From NCBI GenBank assembly GCA_965218945.1, contig OZ244718.1:1550001-1614000 (forward strand): a DNA stretch of 64,000 bases, given 5' to 3'. This document shows, one piece after another, positions 52,080 through 59,642 of this stretch; position 1 is the first letter of the stretch, and each line of letters starts with the position of its first letter. The DNA comes from DAOUJW01 sp965218945 (GTDB lineage Bacteria; Chloroflexota; Dehalococcoidia; Lucifugimonadales; UBA2985). Under the pieces are notes generated by a model that saw nothing but the letters and a program-made list of their open reading frames with translations, was not told where the DNA came from and did not search any database. The translations under genes and the position numbers were made by a program.

Positions 52080-53090
52080 ATGACTGTCAAATACAGGTTA
52101 TTCGCATTGATAGCATCGATTGTGGTCGTCTTGGCCGCCTTGGCCTGCGAAGAGGAGAAGGAGCCCATTGTCTTCAGCGATCTGAACTGGACCAGCGCCC
52201 AGTTTCAAAACCGCGTTGCCCAGTACCTCGTAGAAGAGGGCTACGGCTACACAACGGACGTCGTATTTGGAGCCACGATTCCGCTGCTCAACGGTCTTGC
52301 CAATGGCGACACCCAAGTCACCATGGAGATCTGGCTCCCCAACCAGGAAGAAGCCTGGACAAGCGCCGTTGAGAAAGGTGAAGTGGTCCCCATAGGGGAG
52401 AGCTTGGGGGAAGATTGGCAGTCTGCCTTCGTCATACCGGCCTATCTCCAGGAGCAGTACCCCGACCTCGATAGCATCGAGGACCTGAAGGACGATAAGT
52501 TCAAGGAGTTGTTCGCCACCTCTGAGACAGGCGGCAAGGCCCGCCTGGTGTCCTGCGTAATCGGCTGGGCGTGCGAAGAGGTCAATGCCCAGCAGATCGA
52601 ATCGTACGGGCTGTCCGACCACATCCACATCATCAGCCCAGGTGACAGCGCGGCTGCCAACGCAGACCTGTACGGCGCCTACGAGAAGCGGGAGCCCTGG
52701 CTTGGCTACCAGTGGGGCACCAACGATCCCACCGTAGAGCTTGGCCTTGTTCGGTTAGAAGAGCCGCCGTACAGCGAGGAATGCTGGTCCACTACCAAGG
52801 CTTGCGCCTACGGCCCCGCCAACATAATTGTAGCGGTGCGTCAGGATCTCATAGATAGAGCCCCTGAAGTTGTCGACATACTGCGGGCCTGGGACATGAA
52901 TATTGAGCGCTACCTGGAAGTCGGGGTATGGCGATTTGAAAACAAAGACGCCAGCATCAACGACACCGCCCTCTGGTGGCTAAACGGCAACACCGACGTA
53001 TGGAGCAACTGGGTCACTAACGACGCCGCGGACGCCATCCAGGAGGCCCTGGACGCCAACGAGACACCCGACGGCTGGCCGACAGGGTAG
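52080..53090 (+). CDS. proX: Glycine betaine-type ABC transporter substrate-binding lipoprotein
   Basis: A 336-residue OpuAC-family binding protein with lipobox LAALAC at the end of the signal sequence. DLNWTSAQFQNRVAQYLVEE and ATIPLLNGLANGDTQVTMEIW follow the family pattern. Several Trp and Tyr residues could form the aromatic cage for a quaternary amine. The ATG at 52080 has AGGAGG upstream. A 15-bp perfect hairpin follows at 53138-53171. Osmoprotectant uptake is inferred from the family and from its ProW neighbour. Confidence 0.92.
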   Translation: MTVKYRLFALIASIVVVLAALACEEEKEPIVFSDLNWTSAQFQNRVAQYLVEEGYGYTTDVVFGATIPLLNGLANGDTQVTMEIWLPNQEEAWTSAVEKGEVVPIGESLGEDWQSAFVIPAYLQEQYPDLDSIEDLKDDKFKELFATSETGGKARLVSCVIGWACEEVNAQQIESYGLSDHIHIISPGDSAAANADLYGAYEKREPWLGYQWGTNDPTVELGLVRLEEPPYSEECWSTTKACAYGPANIIVAVRQDLIDRAPEVVDILRAWDMNIERYLEVGVWRFENKDASINDTALWWLNGNTDVWSNWVTNDAADAIQEALDANETPDGWPTG

Positions 53091-53137
53091 TACACCGGAT
53101 ACACACCCCATAGACTACTCCTTCAACCAGGACTCTA

Positions 53138-53171
53138 AGAAGCCGGACCTGCTCAGGCAGGTCCGGCTTCT
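53138..53171 (+). terminator. Perfect 15-bp hairpin after proX
   Basis: AGAAGCCGGACCTGC and its exact inverse flank a TCAG loop. It lies 47 bp after the proX stop. No T-tract follows, so termination may be weak or the hairpin may protect the 3' end. Confidence 0.6.
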
Positions 53172-53227
53172 CGCTTGCCAATCGAACGGGTGTACTTTAG
53201 AATTGGGATAGGATACAGCGCGATACA

Positions 53228-53473
53228 ATGATTCAAGGTGCGGAAATGGCTAACTGGGAGCACTGCTCCGCCGTAGAACGGGACGCCGATAGGGTCAGTG
53301 GAGCATGGGTCTTTCGCGGGACGCGTGTACCTGTATCCGCCCTTTTCGAGAACCTCAAAGACGGCTCCACGGTTGAACAGTTCCTTGAATGGTTCCCCGG
53401 AGTCGACGGCCGCGCGGTGGAAGCTGTTCTTGCCCACGAGGTGCAGGCCCTGGCGGATGCGGCGGGGAATTGA
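53228..53473 (+). CDS. DUF433 domain protein (antitoxin-like)
   Basis: An 81-residue protein with the DUF433 pattern: GAWVFRGTRVPVSALFENL, then DGSTVEQFLEWFPGVD. DUF433 proteins usually precede a DUF5615 PIN-like toxin and act as its antitoxin. Here the following gene starts in the overlapping ATTGA arrangement but is broken after about 11 codons. The start may be the ATG at 53228 or the one at 53246. Confidence 0.78.
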   Translation: MIQGAEMANWEHCSAVERDADRVSGAWVFRGTRVPVSALFENLKDGSTVEQFLEWFPGVDGRAVEAVLAHEVQALADAAGN

Positions 53474-53581
53474 AGATCTTGCTGGACCAGGGCAATTCGC
53501 CCCGGCATCAACCAGAGCACGGCCGTCAATGTACGCCGCTACGTGGAAGAGGCCGCCCACAACCGGCGATTTCTGGGGTAA
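53470..53581 (+). pseudogene. Remnant of a DUF5615-type toxin gene
   Basis: Starting with TTG inside the DUF433 stop, the frame reads LKILLDQGNSP, the characteristic first strand and acidic residue of DUF5615 PIN-like proteins. It then diverges into non-homologous sequence. Another frame reads AVNVRRYVEEAAHNRRFLG to a stop at 53581, possibly part of the lost gene or of another protein. The toxin half is therefore lost. Confidence 0.5.
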
Positions 53582-53604
53582 AGGGGTTGGTGTCAGCCGA
53601 CCGC

Positions 53605-53632
53605 GTAGGGGCGGTTCGCGAACCGCCCCTAC
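53605..53632. repeat. 28-bp perfect REP-like palindrome upstream of the RAYT gene
   Basis: GTAGGGGCGGTTCG is exactly inverted as CGAACCGCCCCTAC. It lies 34 bp before the RAYT start. The same palindrome lies within the RAYT gene (split by the IS), downstream of it at 55873-55899, and at the ends of IS copy 1. Confidence 0.85.
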
Positions 53633-53962
53633 AGGGACGAACATGCAACGTGGGTTAGGTGACTTGATGAACCGCCGATATGACCCAGGCCTCCACCACC
53701 GCAGGTCCATCCGCCTGAAGGGGTACCACTATGCCCAATCCGGGGCTTATTTCGTGACGATTGTTACCCAAGGCCGCATACCTCTCTTCGGTGAGATTAT
53801 AGACGGTGAAATACAGCTTAACGATACGGGACAATCGGTTGCAGTTGCCTGGGAATGGCTGGCAACCCATTACCCGCACGTGAAGCTGGATGAATACGTG
53901 GTCATGCCAAACCATCTGCACGGGATCATCGTCATGGCTGATGAACGTAGGGGCGGTTCGCG

Positions 53963-55615
53963 GAGCTTGTCTCAGAAGTCAGGCGGGGTGTAATAAGTTA
54001 GGGTATAGTTGGAAGTGACAACCGCCGCTGGAGGACTAAAGATATGCCACTGCGTCCGATGGGTCGAGAGCAATCTTGGATACTGCCTCCCAGTCTTGAT
54101 GAGTTGGTGCCGGCAGACCATCCGGTGCGATTTGTAGCGGAGTTCGTGGACGGCTTGAGTCGTGAGGAGTGGTTGGAAATGGGGATTGACGTGGATGGGG
54201 GTTTGATGGGAGCGCCGTCCTATCATCCCAGGGCGCTTCTTGGGGCGTGGCTGTACGGATTCATGCGAGGGGTGCGTTCGAGTCGGAAGCTGGAGGCAGC
54301 GTGTCAGGAACAGATACCCTTTCTGTGGCTGAGCGGGCGACAGTGTCCGGACCACAACACCCTGTGGCGGTTCTACAAGGGAAATCGGCAGGAGATGCGG
54401 AGGCTGCTTAAGCGAACGGTGAAGACGGCTGTGAGTCTGGAACTGGTGGAGTTGGCCCTGCAGGCGGTGGACGGCACGAAGGTGTGGGCGAACGCCAGTG
54501 GGGACAGGACCCTGGATGCGGAAAGTCTGAGGCGATTGCTGGAGCGGGTGGAGAAGGCCATAGAGGATATGGAGGCTCAGAACGAGGGTGGAGGGGAAGG
54601 CGGACCGGCACAGATGCCGCCGGAGTTGTCGGAGAAGATGGAGTTGAGAGAGCGGGTGCGTAGAGCGATGAAGGAGCTTGAGGAGGATGAGGGTTCCAAC
54701 CGGGTGAACCTCACCGACGGGGACGCTCGGCTGATGAAGGGGCGAGAGAGGATAGGCCCTGGGTACAACGCCCAGGCGATGGTGTCGCCCACGGAGAGCG
54801 AAGCGGGGACTAAGGGTATGTTGATAACGGCGGTGGCGGTGACGACCGCCCCCAACGACCACTCGCAGTTGGTTCCGATGCTGGAGGTGGCGGAGGAGAC
54901 GACGGGTGTCAGGGCTGAGGTGACGTTGGCGGATGCAGGCTATCATTCGGGGAGCAACCTGGAGGAAGGCGAAGTAAGGGGGCAGCAGGTGATGATGCCG
55001 GAGTCGCAGCAACGAGCGCTTTCGCACCCTTACCACAAGGACCGGTTCATCTACGACGAGGAGAGGGACAGCTACGAGTGTCCCCATGGGGAGCGTCTGC
55101 GGTTCACGCGGATGAAGAGCACGCGAGGGGTGCTGATGCGTCTGTACCGCTCCTCTGGGAAGGTGTGTCGGAGGTGTCCTGCCTTTGGGGTGTGCACAGT
55201 AGATGGTCGTCACGGGCGAGCCATTGAAGCGGGTCCCCATGAAGGGGCGCTGCGTCGTCACAGAGAGTTGATGCTCACGCACCGGGCCAAGGAGAGCTAC
55301 AGGCGCAGGAAGGGCCTCGTAGAGCCGGTCTTCGGGATTATCAAGGAGCAGTTGGGAGTGCGGAGGTTCCTTTTGCGGGGTCTTCAGAACGTGTCGGCCG
55401 AGTGGTCGCTGCTGGGGGTGGCCTTCAACCTGCGCACCCTGTGGAAGGCGTGGGCCGACCGGGGTATACGGAACAGGGAGGCCCGGACCAAGCATATTCC
55501 AAAGAGCAAACTCAGCCCACCGTGGGCTGTCATACCTACATTTGGCGCATACCCTCTTGCCTTACCCAGCCGGACCATCTACCTTATCCCCCAACCAGAC
55601 CTGTGAGACAGACTC
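53963..55615 (+). mobile_element. IS1182-family insertion sequence, copy 2
   Basis: A 1,653-bp element with imperfect terminal repeats: GAGCTTGTCTCAGAAGTC on the left and GAGTCTGTCTCACAGGTC read inward from the right. CGCG is duplicated at 53959-53962 and 55616-55619. The insertion point is the centre of the palindrome inside the RAYT gene. Precise excision restores the RAYT frame, which confirms both the ends and the 4-bp duplication. The transposase gene fills most of it. Confidence 0.92.
54044..55606 (+). CDS. IS1182 family transposase
   Basis: A 520-residue DDE transposase related to that at 18942-20417. Shared blocks include DHPVRFVAEFVDGL, GAPSYHPRALLGAWLYGF and DHNTLWRFYK. Acidic core residues lie in VDGTKVW, LADAGYHSG and EPVFGIIKEQ. 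A Cys cluster (YECPHG, VCRRCPAFGVC) is conserved. The last ~45 residues diverge and read through to a stop lying inside the right terminal repeat. GGAGG precedes the ATG by nine bases. The frame is intact. Confidence 0.93.
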   Translation: MPLRPMGREQSWILPPSLDELVPADHPVRFVAEFVDGLSREEWLEMGIDVDGGLMGAPSYHPRALLGAWLYGFMRGVRSSRKLEAACQEQIPFLWLSGRQCPDHNTLWRFYKGNRQEMRRLLKRTVKTAVSLELVELALQAVDGTKVWANASGDRTLDAESLRRLLERVEKAIEDMEAQNEGGGEGGPAQMPPELSEKMELRERVRRAMKELEEDEGSNRVNLTDGDARLMKGRERIGPGYNAQAMVSPTESEAGTKGMLITAVAVTTAPNDHSQLVPMLEVAEETTGVRAEVTLADAGYHSGSNLEEGEVRGQQVMMPESQQRALSHPYHKDRFIYDEERDSYECPHGERLRFTRMKSTRGVLMRLYRSSGKVCRRCPAFGVCTVDGRHGRAIEAGPHEGALRRHRELMLTHRAKESYRRRKGLVEPVFGIIKEQLGVRRFLLRGLQNVSAEWSLLGVAFNLRTLWKAWADRGIRNREARTKHIPKSKLSPPWAVIPTFGAYPLALPSRTIYLIPQPDL

Positions 55616-55872
55616 CGCGAACCGCCCCTACAGAGCGCAAACCATTAGGGCGTTTGGTAGCTGCATTCAAGACCGTTACCACAAAGCAGCTCAATCTTGT
55701 CCAAGGTACACCCGGTCAACTGCTCTGGCAGCGCAATTTCTACGAGCACATCATCCGAAACGACGACGAGATGGACCGAGTCAGAGAGTACATAATCGGC
55801 AACCCTATGCAGTGGGAAATAGACACCGAGAATCCAGATGCCACCGTCAAGAGTGCTTAGTCTCAGACATTG

Positions 55873-55899
55873 GTAGGGGGATTCGCGAACCGCCCCTAC
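55873..55899. repeat. REP-like palindrome downstream of the RAYT gene
   Basis: GTAGGGGGATTCG and CGAACCGCCCCTAC form a 27-bp imperfect palindrome, 13 bp after the RAYT stop. With 53605-53632 it brackets the RAYT gene, as is usual for RAYT/REP units. Confidence 0.75.
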
Positions 55900-55957
55900 A
55901 GGGAAAATGCTTAAGCAGTCTTAGATTGATATCCCAAACCAACAATAGCCCTCACAT

Positions 55958-56212
55958 ATGACCCAGAACGACGAGCTACGACAAAGAATTTTAAGTGGCA
56001 GGTCTGATGCTAACATCCGCTTCGATGACCTGCGGCTTTTCTTGTCGCGATTGGGTTTCGTTGAAAGAGTACGTGGAAGTCACCACATTTTCAGGAAGGA
56101 AGGCGTCCGAGAACTGATAAACTTACAGCGTGACAGGAGTCATGCCAAGTCCTATCAAGTGAGACAGGTAAGGCAGATAGTCCTGAGACACCAGCTTGAA
56201 GAGGTAGACTGA
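55958..56212 (+). CDS. hicA: HicA-family mRNA interferase toxin
   Basis: An 84-residue double-stranded-RNA-binding-fold toxin. The conserved His is in VRGSHHIFRKEG, and the helix LRLFLSRLGFVERV precedes it. A ~20-residue N-terminal extension makes it longer than the ~60-residue norm. Its stop overlaps the ATG of HicB by one base (TGATG), the usual coupling. The start codon is not fully certain. HicA proteins cleave mRNA until bound by HicB. Confidence 0.88.
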   Translation: MTQNDELRQRILSGRSDANIRFDDLRLFLSRLGFVERVRGSHHIFRKEGVRELINLQRDRSHAKSYQVRQVRQIVLRHQLEEVD

Positions 56213-56424
56213 TGCACAAGTACGAGATCATCATCTATTGGAGCAATGAAGACGGCGCCTATGTAGCCGAAGCCCCGGAGCTTCCGGGATGCGCCGCCCA
56301 CGGCGATACGCAGGAGGCGGCGCTGAAGCACATAAACGAGGCGGTGACTCTGTGGCTGGAAACGGCTAGGGAGTTCGGAGACCCCGTTCCGGAACCGAAA
56401 GGCGAACGCTTGATGCTGGCGTAA
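56212..56424 (+). CDS. hicB: HicB-family antitoxin
   Basis: A 70-residue partial-RNase-H-fold antitoxin with the signature WSNEDGAYVAEAPELPGC, then AHGDTQEAALKHINEAV. It lacks a C-terminal DNA-binding domain, so autoregulation may need HicA or another protein. It pairs with the HicA gene just upstream. A second, frameshifted HicB-like gene is at 44701-44932. Confidence 0.92.
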   Translation: MHKYEIIIYWSNEDGAYVAEAPELPGCAAHGDTQEAALKHINEAVTLWLETAREFGDPVPEPKGERLMLA

Positions 56425-56436
56425 CTCCCCTCCCCC

Positions 56437-57768
56437 CTACCCTCCGCGCTCCTGCGAGCCGCGTCCCCACATTGGATGGCGAAATGATGGATTGGCGTTT
56501 GAGTGCCACGACCGCTGTCCCGGCGGGGCCGCCGCGGTCACAACCTCCGCTGTCTCTGTCGACGGCGCGGGAAGCTGCCTGCGGACCGGCCAGTTTGTGG
56601 TCAGGCCGTTCAGGTGGAGCGCCAGGTCCAGCAGCGCCGCCAGATTGTGCACCGGCAGCAGATCGTCGATGTGTGGCGCAGCGGCCTGCATACCCCGGGT
56701 CAGGGGCTCGTAGTCCTCCGCCCCGGCCAGCGGGTTGAGCCAAATCAAACGCCGGCAGCTACGTTGAAGGCGCGCCATCTCGTCGCCCAGCGCTTCCGGC
56801 TCGCCGCGGTCCCAACCGTCCGACACAATGAGCACGATAGACCCCCAGCCCAGCGTCCTCCGCGCCCATCGATAGTTGAACTCCCTGAGCGCCTCACCAA
56901 TGCGCGTCCCGCCCGACCAGTCCGGGACCGCCTTGGCGACCTCGCTCACGGACTGGTCTATGTCCCGCTGCCCAAGCTGCTTCGTAATGCGCGTCAGTCG
57001 GGTAGCGAACAGGAACGCCTCCACGTGGTTCTCCAGCCCCTCATAGAGACTGTGGATGAAGTGTAGCAGCATCCGCGTGTACCGCTCCATTGAGCCGCTC
57101 ACATCGCAGATAACCACCAGCCTGCGTGGCTTCTCCTTCCGCCGCCTGGTCCTCAGGTGCAGGAACTCGCCCCCGAACTGTGCGCTATCCCTCAGCGTCC
57201 TCCGCATGTCCAGCGCAGGCCCTTTTCCCCGCTCCTTTCGCCGCCCTCGACGCACTCCGGGATTCCACTGGAGCGACGCCATAAGCTGCCTGGCCTGCAG
57301 CGTCTCCTCCGGCGTGAACTCCGCGAAGTCCTTCTCCCTGAGCACCTCCCGCGTACTGAAAGTACGCGTCAGGTCGATCCGGTCGTACTGCTCATCCGGG
57401 TCCTGGGCTTCTGCATCAGATTCGCCCGTCGACTGTCCCGGCGGTGGAGGGCCGGCCTCCACTCGTCGATAACGTCGCTGCTCGCCCATAGAGCGCAGGT
57501 CAAGCGATGACATATGGTCTTTGCGCTGGCGCCAAAACACCTCAAACGCCTCGTCGAAGAGCGGAAGGTCGTCCTTTCGGTGCACCAGCAGCGTACGCAG
57601 CGCCGACCACACGTCCACCCTGCGCGATACGCCGATGTCCTCCAGTACACGGATCGCGTCCAGCATCCGCCCTTCGTGGACGTTCAGGCCGAGACGTCTG
57701 AGCAGATGGCCAAACAGGAGCAGATTGTGGAGTAGATGGCCGGATTCGCCGCTAGCCACGCCTGCCAC
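56437..57768 (-). CDS. coxE: VWA-domain CoxE-like protein
   Basis: A 443-residue protein. An N-terminal helical region starts GLNVHEGRMLDAIRVLEDIG. A Pro/Asp-rich linker follows, and then a von Willebrand A domain at residues ~215-400 with the MIDAS motif VVICDVSGSMERY and LIVSDGWDRGEPE. CoxE works with the MoxR-type ATPase CoxD in maturing the molybdenum-copper or molybdenum site of CoxL-type enzymes. The GTG start overlaps the end of coxD by 17 bp. The C-terminal ~60 residues are an extra, low-complexity tail. Confidence 0.88.
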   Translation of the reverse strand: MAGVASGESGHLLHNLLLFGHLLRRLGLNVHEGRMLDAIRVLEDIGVSRRVDVWSALRTLLVHRKDDLPLFDEAFEVFWRQRKDHMSSLDLRSMGEQRRYRRVEAGPPPPGQSTGESDAEAQDPDEQYDRIDLTRTFSTREVLREKDFAEFTPEETLQARQLMASLQWNPGVRRGRRKERGKGPALDMRRTLRDSAQFGGEFLHLRTRRRKEKPRRLVVICDVSGSMERYTRMLLHFIHSLYEGLENHVEAFLFATRLTRITKQLGQRDIDQSVSEVAKAVPDWSGGTRIGEALREFNYRWARRTLGWGSIVLIVSDGWDRGEPEALGDEMARLQRSCRRLIWLNPLAGAEDYEPLTRGMQAAAPHIDDLLPVHNLAALLDLALHLNGLTTNWPVRRQLPAPSTETAEVVTAAAPPGQRSWHSNANPSFRHPMWGRGSQERGG

Positions 57769-58687
57769 CGCGCCGCGTGCCGCGCTGCAACGCCCGGTTG
57801 AGCAGCGCGCGGGTCTGCTCTCCCCTCACCGTCTGAACGTCCTCCCGGTACTTTAGCATGACGCCCAGCGTGTCGTCAATGACCGAGGGGCTAAGCTCAT
57901 TCTCGTTCAGGCTCACGAGCGCCGCCGTCCAGTCAAGGGTCTCTGCGACACCGGGCACCTTGTACAGATCCGTTCCCCGCAGCTCCTGAACGAAAGCAGT
58001 CACCTGTTCCGACAGGTTCTGCGACGCCGCCGGCACCTTGCTCCGCACTATCTGCATCTCTTTATCAAGGTCTGGGAAATCGATCCAGTAGTACAGACAC
58101 CGCCTCTTCAGAGCGTCGTGGATTTCACGCGTCCGGTTGGACGTGATCACCACCACCGGCGGTTCATCCGCCGTGTACGTGCCAATCTCCGGGATGGTGA
58201 TCTGAAAATCGGACAGCATTTCAAGGAGATAGCCCTCGAACTCTTCATCGGCGCGGTCTAGCTCGTCGATCAGCAGCACAGTCGGGCCGATGCCCTCAAG
58301 GGCCTGCAGAAGGGGTCGCTTGATCAGGAACTCCTCGCTGAACAGCTCCCTTTCAGCGCCCTGTCGGTCGACACCGCCGGAGGCCTCAAGCAGCCTGATG
58401 TGCAGCAGTTGGCGGGAGTAGTTCCACTCGTAGACCGCCTGGCTCACGTCCAGTCCCTCGTAGCACTGCAACCTTATAAGGCGGGCGCCCAGCGCGGACG
58501 ACAGCGCCTTGGCCACCTCCGTTTTGCCAACGCCCGCCTCCCCTTCCAGGAACAGCGGACGCCTCAGCTGCAAAGCCAGGTAGACGGACATCGCCAAGCC
58601 TCGGTCAGCCACGTACAGCTCTTTGCCAAGCGCGGCCTGCAGTTCGTCAACCGAAGCGGGCGTGGAAACAGCGCGGGTTTGCTCCAA
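57752..58687 (-). CDS. coxD: MoxR-type AAA+ ATPase CoxD-like
   Basis: A 311-residue AAA+ ATPase: Walker A GEAGVGKTE, Walker B VLLIDELDRADEE, sensor VVITSNRTREIHDALKRRC. CoxD unfolds or remodels the apo-enzyme during cofactor maturation in carboxydotrophs. It lies 86 bp after coxM and overlaps coxE. The start is a TTG at 58685-58687. This is the second MoxR-VWA-type pair in the window; the other is the unrelated DUF58 cluster. Confidence 0.9.
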   Translation of the reverse strand: MEQTRAVSTPASVDELQAALGKELYVADRGLAMSVYLALQLRRPLFLEGEAGVGKTEVAKALSSALGARLIRLQCYEGLDVSQAVYEWNYSRQLLHIRLLEASGGVDRQGAERELFSEEFLIKRPLLQALEGIGPTVLLIDELDRADEEFEGYLLEMLSDFQITIPEIGTYTADEPPVVVITSNRTREIHDALKRRCLYYWIDFPDLDKEMQIVRSKVPAASQNLSEQVTAFVQELRGTDLYKVPGVAETLDWTAALVSLNENELSPSVIDDTLGVMLKYREDVQTVRGEQTRALLNRALQRGTRRGGRRG

Positions 58688-58773
58688 CTTTTGCGTCCTT
58701 TGTCTCTCTCGGATGTGCAGTGGGAGTGTTGCGGGTTTGTGTTCTGAACGGGCTGCGTTGCGTTTAGGAAACC

Positions 58774-59640
58774 CTAGCGTGCCCGAGACAGGGCAACTCC
58801 GAGAGCGCGGCGCAGGTACACCGCCGCCATCGCTTTCCTGTATTCCTCTGAGGCGAAGATGTCGCTCATCGGGTCGCCAGCGAAGTCGCCCGCAAGCGCA
58901 GCCGCAGCCACGTCCAGCGCGCCTTCGCTCAGGTCCGACCCCGTCAGCGCCGACTCAACGGACGATGCCCTGGTTGGCGTAGTCTCGACGCCTCCTATAA
59001 CCACGCTTGCGGACGAGCAGCTTCCGCCCTGCACTGCGACGATGACCGCTGCGCCAACGACGGCGTAGCGCGAGGCGGGATGGGGAAACTTGACGTACGC
59101 GGACCCAGCGCCAGATTGGACGGATGGAACTGACACGCCGGTGAGAATCTCGTTCTCCTGCAGGGCGTTCTCCAGCAGCCCCGTCGCAAACTCGGACGCC
59201 GCTATGCTGCGCTCGCCACCTGGCCCGCTGACGTTGTAGGTCGCGCCCAGCGCGGTCAGCGCCGTCGGTGGGTCGGAGGCCGGATCGCCGTGGGACACGT
59301 TGCCCCCGATGGTGCCGCGGTTCCGTACCGCCGGGTCTCCCACTATCCCGGTAGCCTCCGCCAGCAGCGGGGCGTGCGCCTTGACCAGGTCGCTCGACGC
59401 AACCTCCGCAAAGGTCGTCAGCGCGCCAATGGAAAGCGCGCCGCCGTTTGCAGTGATACCCTTGAGCGCCTCAATGTGCCCGATGTCCACAAGAGCGCTG
59501 GGCATCGCCAGGCGCAGCTTCATCGCTGGAATCAGGCTGTGTCCGCCAGCCAGCACCTTCGCTCCCTCATTGCCGGCGAGAAGCTGGACCGCCTCGGCCA
59601 CCGAGCCGGCGCGATGATAGTTTGTGTTTGCTGGATACAT
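58774..59640 (-). CDS. coxM: Molybdenum hydroxylase FAD-binding (medium) subunit, CoxM-like
   Basis: A 288-residue FAD_binding_5 / CO-dehydrogenase C-terminal domain protein that passes electrons from the Fe-S subunit to an acceptor. FAD contacts are expected in VLAGGHSLIPAMKLRLA and the TIGGNVSHGDPASD loop. The ATG at 59638-59640 has GGAGG upstream and lies 2 bp after the coxL stop. An in-frame longer reading overlaps coxL and is rejected. Confidence 0.92.
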   Translation of the reverse strand: MYPANTNYHRAGSVAEAVQLLAGNEGAKVLAGGHSLIPAMKLRLAMPSALVDIGHIEALKGITANGGALSIGALTTFAEVASSDLVKAHAPLLAEATGIVGDPAVRNRGTIGGNVSHGDPASDPPTALTALGATYNVSGPGGERSIAASEFATGLLENALQENEILTGVSVPSVQSGAGSAYVKFPHPASRYAVVGAAVIVAVQGGSCSSASVVIGGVETTPTRASSVESALTGSDLSEGALDVAAAALAGDFAGDPMSDIFASEEYRKAMAAVYLRRALGVALSRAR

Positions 59641-59642
59641 GG

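Larger units (their letters stand above)
53667..55860 (+). pseudogene. REP-associated tyrosine transposase (RAYT), interrupted by IS copy 2
   Basis: The N-terminal part (53667-53962) reads RRSIRLKGYHYAQSGAYFVT and carries the HUH motif in VVMPNHLHGIIVM. The C-terminal part (55620-55860) reads GRLVAAFKTVTTKQLN, then WQRNFYEHIIRNDDEM, with a candidate catalytic Tyr. Removing the IS plus one CGCG copy (1,657 bp) rejoins them exactly in frame through RRGGSRTAPT, giving a protein of about 178 residues. The linker is itself encoded by the REP palindrome. The gene was intact until the insertion and is now split. Confidence 0.9.

Noticed and set aside
53972..55495. 507-codon minus-strand open frame opposite the IS transposase
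   Set aside because: It is a shadow of the transposase gene; a similar shadow exists opposite the other copy.
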